A DNA stretch of 64,000 nt from contig NZ_CP147243.1 in the NCBI RefSeq assembly GCF_037198285.1, positions 868,001 to 932,000 on the forward strand, read 5' to 3'. Positions within the stretch are counted from its first letter, which is position 1, and every line of letters begins with the position of its first letter. A program made the translations under genes and the position numbers. Positions 35,470-43,081 of this stretch are shown in pieces. The notes under the pieces are model-generated. The model did no database searches. It was not told where the DNA came from and worked only from the letters and a program-made list of their open reading frames with translations. The stretch comes from Haladaptatus sp. DJG-WS-42. GTDB lineage: Archaea; Halobacteriota; Halobacteria; Halobacteriales; Halococcaceae.

Positions 35470-36415
35470 TCGTCGGCACGTCCACCGACGACAACACCGA
35501 CTCGATAACGTCGTATTTCTCTGTGCCGTTCACCCGTGCGTCAGCGGTAAGCACGATACGGTGGTCGAGAACTGGGTGAGCCACGCTCTTTACGTGTTCT
35601 GGCGTGACGTACTCCTCGCCTTCGAGAACCGCACGAGCGCGCGCGGCTTCGAACAGCCGCTGGGTCGCACGCGGGGACGCGCCAACGGTCACGCGCTCGT
35701 CTCCGCGTGTCGCCCGCGAGAGGTCAACGATGTAGTCTTGGACGTCTTTTTGGACGCGCACTTGCTCTGAAACGCGCTGGAGGTCGAGCACTTCCTGTGG
35801 CGAGCAGACGGTGTTGACGGTTGGGCTCCGGTCTTCGCGCGATTCACGGCGTGCGAGCAGCTCGCGTTCGCCCTCGCGGTTTGGATAGCCCATGCTCGTC
35901 TTGATGATAAACCGGTCTTTCTGGGCTTCCGGAAGCGGGAATGTCCCCTCGTTTCGCTCTGCGGGGTTCTGCGTCGCGATGACAAAGAAGGGGTCGGGGA
36001 GTTTGTGGGTCTGACCGTCCACTGTCACCTGCTTTTCCTCCATCGCTTCGAGCAGCGCGGCTTGCGTCTTCGGCGAGGCGCGGTTGATCTCGTCTGCGAG
36101 GACGACGTTCGCGAAAATGGGACCTTTCTTGAACTCGAAATCGCGGTTCTTCTCGTTGAAGACGTGCGTCCCCGTCACGTCGGCTGGGAGCAAGTCAGGC
36201 GTGAACTGGATGCGCGAAAATGAGAGTCCAAGCGCCGTGCCAAGACTCCGGGCGGTGAGCGTCTTTCCCGTGCCGGGAACGTCCTCTAAGAGAACGTGCC
36301 CGCGGGCGAGCAGTCCGGTGAGAACGGTGTCTAAAAACGCTTGTTCGGTGATGACCGCGTTTCCAATCGTGTCGGTCACGCGACGGCTCAACTCGTGTGC
36401 CTCAGCAACTCGCAT
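35450..36415 (-). CDS. MoxR-type AAA+ ATPase
   Basis: A 321-residue AAA+ chaperone-like ATPase. Walker A EDVPGTGKT (about residues 40-48), Walker B VVLADEINRASPKTQAALLEAMEE, sensor 1 FFVIATQNP, and a C-terminal lid domain. MoxR proteins activate or load vWA/DUF58 partners; the partner genes are convergent with it, overlapping by 20 nt at the 3' ends. One surface-regulon promoter lies before the ATG. Confidence 0.95.
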   Translation of the reverse strand: MRVAEAHELSRRVTDTIGNAVITEQAFLDTVLTGLLARGHVLLEDVPGTGKTLTARSLGTALGLSFSRIQFTPDLLPADVTGTHVFNEKNRDFEFKKGPIFANVVLADEINRASPKTQAALLEAMEEKQVTVDGQTHKLPDPFFVIATQNPAERNEGTFPLPEAQKDRFIIKTSMGYPNREGERELLARRESREDRSPTVNTVCSPQEVLDLQRVSEQVRVQKDVQDYIVDLSRATRGDERVTVGASPRATQRLFEAARARAVLEGEEYVTPEHVKSVAHPVLDHRIVLTADARVNGTEKYDVIESVLSSVDVPTITYATR

Positions 36416-36847
36416 GTAGAGTGCCTATGGCGCTACCCCTTTTATTATCAGTGGGCTAAACCAGTCAGCTATTCTGGCTGTCGCTCAGGGTGAGCGGATG
36501 CGTGGGAGGTGAGCGGCCGGGACGTGGGTGCACACGCGAACCCGGGCAAAGTTCGCAGGTGGAGCGTCCGACCAGCCCACGTGACAGAAGTAACAGCCAC
36601 GCAGTTGCGAACACGACGTACCGGGCAGATACGTCGCCTCGCGTCGCAGTAGGTGGCGTGAACACGTGGTTCAGAGCCACCGCCCGCGTCAACGCCACTG
36701 GCGCGAGAGAGATGTACGCGGACACCCCGGGCAAAGGCGTCTGGTACAGGCGCGTCCAGACGGGCGTTGGATGGCGGGTTTATTTCAAACCGCATCAACC
36801 AGTTAATTACGGGACTGTATAAGTATTACTGCCGCGTGTCGAGTCGC
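36416..36847. other. Intergenic region between MoxR and DsbA-like genes (432 nt)
   Basis: It holds the MoxR promoter element and several inverted repeats: CGCTCA-GGG-TGAGCG at 36482-36496 and GCGAAC/GTTCGC at about 36536-36556. Three overlapping frames of 89-110 codons exist (36465-36734 minus, 36469-36798 minus, 36490-36822 plus). None has haloarchaeal acidic composition or a recognisable family; the 89-codon minus frame has one hydrophobic stretch and is the least unlikely. Confidence 0.4.
36437..36460 (-). promoter_or_regulatory. Surface-regulon element of the MoxR gene
   Basis: Minus strand: TTTA-GCCCACT-GATAATAA, then AAGGG; spacer 7 nt. The 8-mer ends 26 nt before ATG 36415. Confidence 0.7.
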
Positions 36848-37693
36848 TTAGTTTTCGATTGCGGCTTCGATTTCGGCGCGGGTCTTTTCTGCGTCCACGG
36901 TTGGGCGAACCATCGTGCCGTCCTCGAAGACGAGGCGTGGAACCGTAGAGACGTTGACTTCGCCTGCGGCTTCGGTCGTGGCTTTCACATCTTCGAGGTA
37001 GGTCTCTTGCTCGATTGCCGTGGTGAGCGCCTCGACATCTTCGATGCCCGCTTCCTCTGCGAACACTTTCATCTGTGCTGTGGTCCCCCAGTCGAAGCGT
37101 TCCTGTGGCTGGTTTTTGAACACGTACGCGAAGTAAGACCAGTAGTTGTCTGGGTCTGTGTCCCACGCGGCAAGTCCGGCCTGAGCCGAGAGCGGAGCGT
37201 CCTCGCCGAGGAACGGCTCGCCACCGAGGTACGCGAGCGAGCGGTACTCGATCTGGAGGTCGCCGGGGGTGACGTACTCGCGGACGATTTCGTCGAGGAA
37301 GCCGCCGACGGCGAACTCTTGGGTGTATGGGCACTTCCAGTTACCATAGAACGTCACCTTCGCGGAGGCGTCACTCGACCCCATCACCGCGTACGTGGAG
37401 TCGGTCTCTTCTACGGGCGCGTCCATGAGCGCACCAGCTGGTTTCACGATTTCTTCACTCTTGCGCGTGACTGCTTGGCTGCTGTCGCCGTTGCCCTCGT
37501 CCGGCGACTGGTCGATGTTTTCGGCCGTCGTCGTGCCCGAAGTGTTCTGCTGGCTGTCTGCGGCCGTGGTGGTCTGTTGTTCTTCTTGGCTGTCAAGAGC
37601 GTTATCCGTGAGGCTCGCACAGCCTGCGAGGCTGAGCAGCGCAGCGCTACCGGTCAGTTGGAGGATTCGGCGTCTTGATTTTTTTGCTGTCAT
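36848..37693 (-). CDS. DsbA-like thioredoxin-fold lipoprotein with CPYT motif
   Basis: A 281-residue exported protein: Tat-type signal SRRRILQLTGSAALLSLAGC with lipobox, an acidic Thr/Gln/Asp linker, and a DsbA/thioredoxin-like domain (VTFYGNWKCPYTQEFAVGGFLDEIVREY). The redox motif is CPYT, with only one Cys, so it cannot form the classic CxxC disulfide. The helical insertion and C-terminal cis-Pro segment (VSTVPRLVFEDGTM) are intact. A surface-regulon element precedes it by 26 nt; ATG 37693 was chosen for that and for the signal peptide. Confidence 0.85.
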   Translation of the reverse strand: MTAKKSRRRILQLTGSAALLSLAGCASLTDNALDSQEEQQTTTAADSQQNTSGTTTAENIDQSPDEGNGDSSQAVTRKSEEIVKPAGALMDAPVEETDSTYAVMGSSDASAKVTFYGNWKCPYTQEFAVGGFLDEIVREYVTPGDLQIEYRSLAYLGGEPFLGEDAPLSAQAGLAAWDTDPDNYWSYFAYVFKNQPQERFDWGTTAQMKVFAEEAGIEDVEALTTAIEQETYLEDVKATTEAAGEVNVSTVPRLVFEDGTMVRPTVDAEKTRAEIEAAIEN

Positions 37694-37715
37694 ATCTCGT
37701 ACTGACGGTGCTACC

Positions 37716-37738
37716 CCCATTATTATCCGTCAGCTAAG
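37716..37738 (-). promoter_or_regulatory. Surface-regulon element of the DsbA-like gene
   Basis: Minus strand: CTTA-GCTGACG-GATAATAA-TGG, spacer 7 nt. Its CTTAGCTG half is identical to that of the glycan-operon copy. The 8-mer ends 26 nt before ATG 37693. Confidence 0.75.
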
Positions 37739-37837
37739 CCCGGGTTTCAGGGCGTCTGCGCACGGTTCACACACAACCGCGCGTCCTCGGATGGATTCCA
37801 CCCGTCTGCAACGGTGAATACGGGTGAATGAGTCCAG

Positions 37838-37859
37838 TTTAGGCCCCAGATAATAAGGG
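37838..37859 (+). promoter_or_regulatory. Surface-regulon element of the hydrolase lipoprotein gene
   Basis: TTTA-GGCCCCA-GATAATAA-GGG, spacer 7 nt. The 8-mer ends 25 nt before ATG 37882. With the previous copy it drives a divergent pair, 100 nt apart. Confidence 0.75.
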
Positions 37860-37881
37860 AACTCGGGGACGGAAGACGGGT

Positions 37882-38709
37882 ATGACCGGGACCAATCCGA
37901 CCCGCCGCCACCTACTGGTGGTGTCTGGGTCGGCGCTCACCACTGCCCTTGCGGGGTGTGCGTCACAAGGAGGTGACGACGGCACCACGACCGACACAGA
38001 ATCGGCCGCGGACGCCTCGTCAGATACACAATCGGCCACGCAAACGGCCACGAACGACACCGACGGAGCCGAAGAAAGTCAGTCAAATGCTTCGGAAACG
38101 ACGATGACGCCAGACCCAGCGTCGTTCGAGGGTGAGTCAGTAACGTTCACCGCAGATGGCGACACCGAGATTCAGGGCACGCTCTACGGCGATGGCGACT
38201 ACGGCGTTGTCATGGTGCCACAGATAAATTTCGACCGCGAGAGCTGGCGAGAACAGGCGCAGTTGCTCGCCGCGACCGGGCACGCGGCGCTCCCAATCGA
38301 CGAAGGTGACAACCCGCCCGCAGCCGTTCTCGGCGCGATGGCCTACCTGAAAGAAGACGTCGGCGTCTCGAACGTCGTGTTCATCGGTGGGAGCTCGGGC
38401 GGCGAGGCTGTCGTCCGCGCGAACGCACAGGCACCGGACGGCGCCGTCGCTGGCGTCATGGGCATCTCTGCCGCCGGTGGCAGCGACGTCGCGGGCGACC
38501 TCCAAGGCCGAAAACTGTTCGTCGTGGGCAAAGACGACGACCAGCGCTTCGTCGACACGGCAAAACAGCTTCACGAGAACGCCCCCGACCCAAAACGCCT
38601 CGTGATTCTCGACAGCGACGCCCACGCCCAGCGCATTTTCGACTCGCCGCACGCAGACACGCTCACCGACCTGCTCCTCTCGTTCGTCGAAGAATCAAGC
38701 GGCGCTTAG
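37882..38709 (+). CDS. Alpha/beta-hydrolase-fold lipoprotein
   Basis: A 275-residue exported protein. Tat-like signal TRRHLLVVSGSALTTALAGC with lipobox, an acidic Thr/Ser linker to about residue 80, and a hydrolase domain with nucleophile elbow GGSSGGEA (about residue 170), a candidate acid in VVGKDDDQR and His in DSDAHAQRIF. It is possibly a surface esterase. Convergent with the Eis-like gene, overlapping by 4 nt. Confidence 0.85.
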   Translation: MTGTNPTRRHLLVVSGSALTTALAGCASQGGDDGTTTDTESAADASSDTQSATQTATNDTDGAEESQSNASETTMTPDPASFEGESVTFTADGDTEIQGTLYGDGDYGVVMVPQINFDRESWREQAQLLAATGHAALPIDEGDNPPAAVLGAMAYLKEDVGVSNVVFIGGSSGGEAVVRANAQAPDGAVAGVMGISAAGGSDVAGDLQGRKLFVVGKDDDQRFVDTAKQLHENAPDPKRLVILDSDAHAQRIFDSPHADTLTDLLLSFVEESSGA

Positions 38710-39893
38710 AAGTGCTCGCGGAGGTAGGTCTGTGCGCGCGGGAACGCGCCAGAGAGCAGTTCTAACGCGGCGTCAGAGTCGGTTGAAAGGCCGCCATAGC
38801 GGTGAGCTTGTTCGGCCGTGAGATAGCCCACGGTGAGTTGTGAGAGCGTGGCGATGTCAACGGAGACGGTGGCGTCGTCGGTTGTTGGCGTGCACGTTGC
38901 GTTCCCGTTTTCGACGCTGAACGCGAATCGACCGTCGTTCCACGGCGCAATCGGGTCGCGGACGTCGAGAACGACGCGGCCGCTTGCCGCCTCCGGATAG
39001 GGCAACCTCGAAAGGCCAGCTTCGACGTCCGTGAGGCGGAACATCGGTCCAGTGAGTAGCTCGCAGTCGAGCGCGCGCGGGTCTGCCACGCGGTCGAACA
39101 GCGTGCTGTCTGCTGCGATGTGGAGTTCGATCTGCTTCATCTGCGAGAGATGGTGGTAGAAAAATCGCAGGAGCTGTGTGAACGCCGCGTCGTCACGGTA
39201 GGCAATATCCCACGCCTTGAGCGTGCGCTCGAACTCGCCGGTTTTCTCGACGGTGTAGACAACGGCGGCTCGGAGGTCGCCGTCGTGTTCCCAGCCATAG
39301 ATGTAGGTGTCAGACCACGGCGGGTCGAAGATGCGCCGCTCCCACCACTCCTCGGTTCGACGCATCGCGAGATTCCAGCCCGCCGCGAACTGCTCTGTGA
39401 GGTCGCGCAGGGCAGGGATGTCGTCAGTCGAGAGTTTGCGGAAGGTTCCGGCCGCCTCCGGCAGGGCGTCTGCGAGTGCGTCGGGGGCGAACTCCCACTT
39501 CGTGCGCTTGTTGCACGTCCCCCAGCCGTACTTGCGGTAGAACTCGTACTCGAACGGCCAGAGCACAGAGTAGTCGATACCCTCCGCGCGGAACTCTGTA
39601 AGCATGGCCGCGAGCATCTGCTGGACGTAGCCCTTTCGTCGGTGTTCTGGTGGGGTCGCAACGTTCGAGACGCCGCCGACGCGCACCCACTCACCGCGCA
39701 GCGAGAAGGTGAAATCGTGCCACGCACTCGCCGCAAAGAGGTCGTCGCCGTCGTAGTACCCGCGCAGTTCGTGGGTGAAGGGCCGACGCTCCTCGAACGA
39801 CTCCGCAGTCGGATGGTCTTCGGGGCTGAAGGCGTACTGCATCATATCGAAGAAGGCCCGTTCGTCTGCCTCGGGTATCGGGCGATAGTCCAT
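38706..39893 (-). CDS. Eis-like GNAT acetyltransferase
   Basis: A 395-residue protein of the Eis / DUF4081-type family: an N-terminal GNAT domain (GVSNVATPPEHRRKGYVQQMLAAML is the acetyl-CoA loop), a second degenerate GNAT domain, and a C-terminal SCP2-like domain (residues about 290-390). Bacterial Eis proteins acetylate amines of aminoglycosides or proteins; the haloarchaeal substrate is unknown. Cytoplasmic. Confidence 0.88.
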   Translation of the reverse strand: MDYRPIPEADERAFFDMMQYAFSPEDHPTAESFEERRPFTHELRGYYDGDDLFAASAWHDFTFSLRGEWVRVGGVSNVATPPEHRRKGYVQQMLAAMLTEFRAEGIDYSVLWPFEYEFYRKYGWGTCNKRTKWEFAPDALADALPEAAGTFRKLSTDDIPALRDLTEQFAAGWNLAMRRTEEWWERRIFDPPWSDTYIYGWEHDGDLRAAVVYTVEKTGEFERTLKAWDIAYRDDAAFTQLLRFFYHHLSQMKQIELHIAADSTLFDRVADPRALDCELLTGPMFRLTDVEAGLSRLPYPEAASGRVVLDVRDPIAPWNDGRFAFSVENGNATCTPTTDDATVSVDIATLSQLTVGYLTAEQAHRYGGLSTDSDAALELLSGAFPRAQTYLREHF

Positions 39894-39995
39894 AGAAGCC
39901 GTTGGATGTCGAACATAAAAAGCGAGCCGAAACCGTGTGATTCAGGCCTGTGGAGTACCATTGCCCTCCCATGAAGCAGCCACTGGAGGTGCGCG

Positions 39996-40193
39996 ATGGC
40001 CTCTGAGAAGGTCAAGCTCGGGCTCGTGCTCATCGTGGGCGTACTCGGCTCTGGGCTCGCAGATTACTTCCTCACGACGTCCGGATATCCGGCCATCGGG
40101 CGCACTGTCTGGGCGATAGGCTACGTGACGATGGTGCTCGTCATCTGGTACGTCTGGATTCGCCCGCTTGACTTCTCAAGCCCAACCGGCTAA
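39996..40193 (+). CDS. Small two-helix membrane protein
   Basis: A 65-residue protein with helices at about 8-24 and 36-53. GGAGGTG lies 6 nt before ATG 39996, a strong ribosome site. The family is not recognised. It precedes another small membrane protein by 41 nt. Confidence 0.7.
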   Translation: MASEKVKLGLVLIVGVLGSGLADYFLTTSGYPAIGRTVWAIGYVTMVLVIWYVWIRPLDFSSPTG

Positions 40194-40234
40194 CGGAAGT
40201 TTAAAGGCCTAAACAGCGGGAGTATCGACCAAGA

Positions 40235-40492
40235 ATGTACGCGTTACCGATGCAGGTGGTGGACACGTTCTTGCTCCAGTACAATCTGGGGCAGGCAATT
40301 CTCTTCCTGTTCATTATGGCGACGCTGGGCGTCCTTCCCCTCAAATCACAGAAGGTCCTCGCGCTCCAGACGACCATGTTCGGGGTTCTGTTCATGATCA
40401 TCCCGGCCATCGACGGCCCGTTCCACTTCGCGCTGCTCGGGCTCGTGCTGTTGTTGATTGGCCCCATCCTGCTCACGACCGCAAAGCGATAA
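40235..40492 (+). CDS. Small three-helix membrane protein
   Basis: An 85-residue protein, mostly hydrophobic, with three helices (about 12-32, 38-58, 61-80) and basic tail TTAKR. The family is not recognised. It looks like a conserved haloarchaeal membrane protein from composition alone. Confidence 0.7.
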   Translation: MYALPMQVVDTFLLQYNLGQAILFLFIMATLGVLPLKSQKVLALQTTMFGVLFMIIPAIDGPFHFALLGLVLLLIGPILLTTAKR

Positions 40493-40553
40493 GAACACCC
40501 CTCGAATTCGCCCCGACGTACCCCTCGTTTCTCACAGCGACGTAGCCGTGCGT

Positions 40554-40679
40554 TCAAACAACGCGGTACTCGCTTTCAACCAGTTCCTCGTACTGCGCAC
40601 CCGTCTGTTTCCCGCTTTTTGCTCGTCGTGAACGCTTCGCGTACCGGTCCTCGAAAAACGTCGATGCACTCTTGTGCAT
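40554..40679 (-). CDS. 41-residue protein sharing the siroheme decarboxylase C-terminal tail
   Basis: A short ORF starting MHKSASTFFEDRYAKRS, with 14 residues KQTGAQYEELVESE near the end that are identical to the last 14 residues of the neighbouring siroheme decarboxylase. Seven of the 14 codons differ between the copies and all differences are synonymous, which argues for selection on the peptide. TTTTTC about 28 nt upstream of the ATG gives a leaderless promoter. A perfect inverted repeat GATGCAC-TCTT-GTGCATC (40663-40680) covers the start codon. The function is unknown; it may regulate or dock with a partner of the decarboxylase (inference). Confidence 0.65.
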   Translation of the reverse strand: MHKSASTFFEDRYAKRSRRAKSGKQTGAQYEELVESEYRVV

Positions 40680-40753
40680 CGTGCTTTCGTTCGAGTTCCT
40701 CACGAAAAAGTGGGCGAAAAAGGCCGCCACTCCCTTCTGTCGTGGCGGGAGAC

Positions 40754-41848
40754 TTACTCGCTCTCCACTAACTCTTCGTACTGCGCGCCCGTCTGCTTCA
40801 ACGTCTCCGTCGAATAGAGGCGTTCGTGGTCGAACGGGAGCACGTCGCGCGCCAACTCGTCTATTTTCTCGTCGACGGCGTCGGGGTCGCGCCCGTGAAT
40901 CATGGTGAACAGGTTGTACGGCCAGCCCTGTGCCGGGCGGCGCGGGCGGTGATAGCACAGTGTGACGTACGGAAGGCCACCGGCTTCGAGGCCGCGGGTG
41001 TCTAACTCGTCGTCGGGCACGTCCCAAACGACCATGCAGTTCGCGTCGAAGCCGGTCACGATGTGGTTTACAACACAGCCGATGCGCTTGATTGCGCCGT
41101 CTGCGGTGAGGCGATTGATGGCATCGATGATCTCCTCGGTCGTAGCGTCTACGGCCGCGGCGATGTCGGCGTACGGCGTCGCCGTGAGCGGGAAGCCATC
41201 TTGGATTTCGAGGAGGAGGCGCGCGTCGAGCGCTGAAAGCGTTCCCGTGGCCTGCTCTGAGATGTTGGTCGCCTCGATGTCCGTGGCAATGCCTGCTCTC
41301 GGGTCGCTCCGCTCCCCGCTCGCGCGCTCCGAGACGCGTGGCGTCTCGCGGCTCTCTCGTGCAAAACGGTCTGCATTCACGACCGGGAACTCAAGATTGA
41401 TGTAGAAATCGGTGAGCATCGGGAGATTCAACACCGCACACCCGGTTCGTTCCTCGATTTCCGCGAGGATACGGTCGCGGGTTGCTAAGGAACCCGCGGT
41501 CACGACGAACCACATGTTCCACTCGTGGGCGCGGCGGTAGTTGTGGTTCACCTGCTGGTAGCCATTGATAATCTCGGCCACCTCGGCGAAGCGGTCGTCG
41601 GGGGCTTTGACCGCCGCGAGCGTCGAGCTGCCGATGACCGGCGGGTTGAGCACCGCGCCGAAGCGCCGGAACACGCCTGCTTCGCGGAGGGCTTTCACCC
41701 GAGCGAGCGCGTCTGCTTCGGAGATGCCGAGTTCCGCGCCGACCACGCGAAACGGGCGTTCGCAGACGGGGAAGCCACTCTGGAACTCGTCTACGAGTCG
41801 GGCGTCCACGTCGTCGATGCTGGCGCGCCAGTCAACCGGCCTACTCAT
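40754..41848 (-). CDS. Siroheme decarboxylase, fused AhbA-AhbB type (Lrp/AsnC fold)
   Basis: A 364-residue protein made of two homologous Lrp/AsnC-like halves. Each has a winged helix (LDARLLLEIQDGFPLTATPYADIAAAV; DARLVDEFQSGFPVCERPF) and a RAM-like domain with the heme-pathway His/Arg motifs NHNYRRAHEWNMWF and CYHRPRRPAQGWPYNLFTMIHGR. AhbA/AhbB decarboxylate siroheme to didecarboxysiroheme in the alternative heme pathway used by haloarchaea. The linker (about residues 165-190, RESRETPRVSERASGERSDPR) is encoded by palindrome-containing DNA. The tail is shared with the adjacent 41-residue ORF. Confidence 0.9.
   Translation of the reverse strand: MSRPVDWRASIDDVDARLVDEFQSGFPVCERPFRVVGAELGISEADALARVKALREAGVFRRFGAVLNPPVIGSSTLAAVKAPDDRFAEVAEIINGYQQVNHNYRRAHEWNMWFVVTAGSLATRDRILAEIEERTGCAVLNLPMLTDFYINLEFPVVNADRFARESRETPRVSERASGERSDPRAGIATDIEATNISEQATGTLSALDARLLLEIQDGFPLTATPYADIAAAVDATTEEIIDAINRLTADGAIKRIGCVVNHIVTGFDANCMVVWDVPDDELDTRGLEAGGLPYVTLCYHRPRRPAQGWPYNLFTMIHGRDPDAVDEKIDELARDVLPFDHERLYSTETLKQTGAQYEELVESE
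41331..41347. repeat. Palindrome in the decarboxylase interdomain linker
   Basis: GAGACGC-GTG-GCGTCTC, a perfect 7-bp inverted repeat in frame within the linker coding sequence, surrounded by GC-rich direct and inverted repeats (41300-41360). It encodes Arg/Glu/Ser-rich residues foreign to the two flanking domains, which looks like an in-frame insertion. Confidence 0.6.
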
Positions 41849-41926
41849 TGGCTGAAAATAGGACTCTGGAAATTACCCTTTGTCGGTCTGAGATGGCGTT
41901 ATCAGGGTGAAGCCGAAGAGACTGGT

Positions 41927-42492
41927 ATGAGCCTTCCCGACTGCTCGGGCCAGATGGTCATGGTCACCGGGGGAACGAGCGGTATCGGCCGTGAGACGGC
42001 CCGCGGCCTCGCAGCATTGGGCGCGACAGTGGTCATCACCGGACGTGACCGAGCGCGCAACTCGACTTTGACGACCTCTCGCTCTCGCAGTCGTACTCGG
42101 GGATGAAGGCGTATCGCCAATCGAAGCTGGCGAACGTGCTGTTCACCTACGAACTTTCCCGACAGCTCTCGGAGACGGGTGTCACCGCGAACGCGGTCCA
42201 TCCGGGCGTCATCCCACAGACGGGACTGACGCGAAATTCCTCGGTGTTCGCACGACTTGGGTTCAATTCACTGCGATTGATTCCGGGCGTGACCACCTCA
42301 GAGCGTGGCGGAGCGCAGCCCAGCATCTATCTGGCCGTGTCACCCGAGGTGGAAGGAGTCTCTGGGAACTATTTTGACCGAACGAAGGCGGTCGAGAGTG
42401 CGCCCAGCACCTACGACACGGACTCCCAGCGGTGGCTCTGGAAGTGGACCGGAGCGCAGGCGGGAGTGCCCGAAACGCTGCCACTCAGTTAG
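41927..42492 (+). pseudogene. Short-chain dehydrogenase remnant with internal deletion
   Basis: Start at 41927: MSLPDCSGQMVMVTGGTSGIGRETARGLAALGATVVITGRDRAR gives an intact NAD(P)-binding TGGTSGIG motif and the first 44 residues of an SDR. After about 42056 the frame is lost. In another frame, from about 42058, the C-terminal third appears: QLDFDDLSLSQSYSGMKAYRQSKLANVLFTYELSR, with the YxxSK-like active-site motif (Y-R-Q-S-K), through to 42492. The central part holding the NNAG and catalytic Ser regions, roughly 100-130 residues in intact relatives, is gone. The loss is not a multiple of three, so the gene cannot make a full protein. Confidence 0.88.
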
Positions 42493-42998
42493 CCCCGAAG
42501 TCGCGTTCCCATCACGACCATTTCGTTGCCGCCGTCTATGACGAACGGGCGGTGGATGGTCTCCCAGCCGAGGTTTTCGTACATCCGACGGGCGGCGACG
42601 TTGCCGACGTGGGTCGTGAGGACGCTTGTTTTGTGCGGGAGGTCACGAAGGAGCGTGTCGTGGAGCAAGCGGCCGATTCCGTTGCGTCTAGCCGGTCTCG
42701 ACACGCCGAGTTCGACGAACTCGAAGCAGTCGCTGAGCCACGTTTCGGCCACGCTTGGTGGCATCGCTGCGCGGAGTGCCTCGTGGTAGTACTGCCCCGG
42801 CGTGGAAGTGTAGCCGTAGACGTAGCCGATGACTTCCCCACCGTCCACGGCGAGAAAACCGCGGTAGCCCGGGTAGGTCGTGTGGCGTTCAAAGCGGTCG
42901 TGCACCGCCGCTTCGTCGTTCGAGAAAATCTGACAGTAGAGCGCAATGGCTGCGGCAAATTCAGGAGTGTCGGCAACCAGCGGGTGGAGGCCAACCAT
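42489..42998 (-). CDS. GNAT-family N-acetyltransferase
   Basis: A 169-residue GNAT protein with acetyl-CoA motif A RPARRNGIGRLLHDTLL and C-terminal NVAARRMYENLGWE. The start at 42998 (MVGLHPLVADT) fits the first beta-strand; upstream codons are Arg/Pro-rich and unlikely. The substrate is unknown. Stop overlaps the SDR remnant by 4 nt. Confidence 0.88.
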   Translation of the reverse strand: MVGLHPLVADTPEFAAAIALYCQIFSNDEAAVHDRFERHTTYPGYRGFLAVDGGEVIGYVYGYTSTPGQYYHEALRAAMPPSVAETWLSDCFEFVELGVSRPARRNGIGRLLHDTLLRDLPHKTSVLTTHVGNVAARRMYENLGWETIHRPFVIDGGNEMVVMGTRLRG

Positions 42999-43081
42999 GC
43001 GAGAACTTCGTGGGGGAGGACAAAGGGCGTTTCCCCGCCGCAAGCGGGACGCTTTTGCTCACCGCTTCCCAAGCCGCGACC

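Noticed and set aside
36465-36822. Three overlapping frames of 89-110 codons between MoxR and the DsbA-like gene
   Set aside because: They contradict each other, lack acidic bias and have no recognisable motif. The 89-codon frame has one hydrophobic run but no clear start signal.
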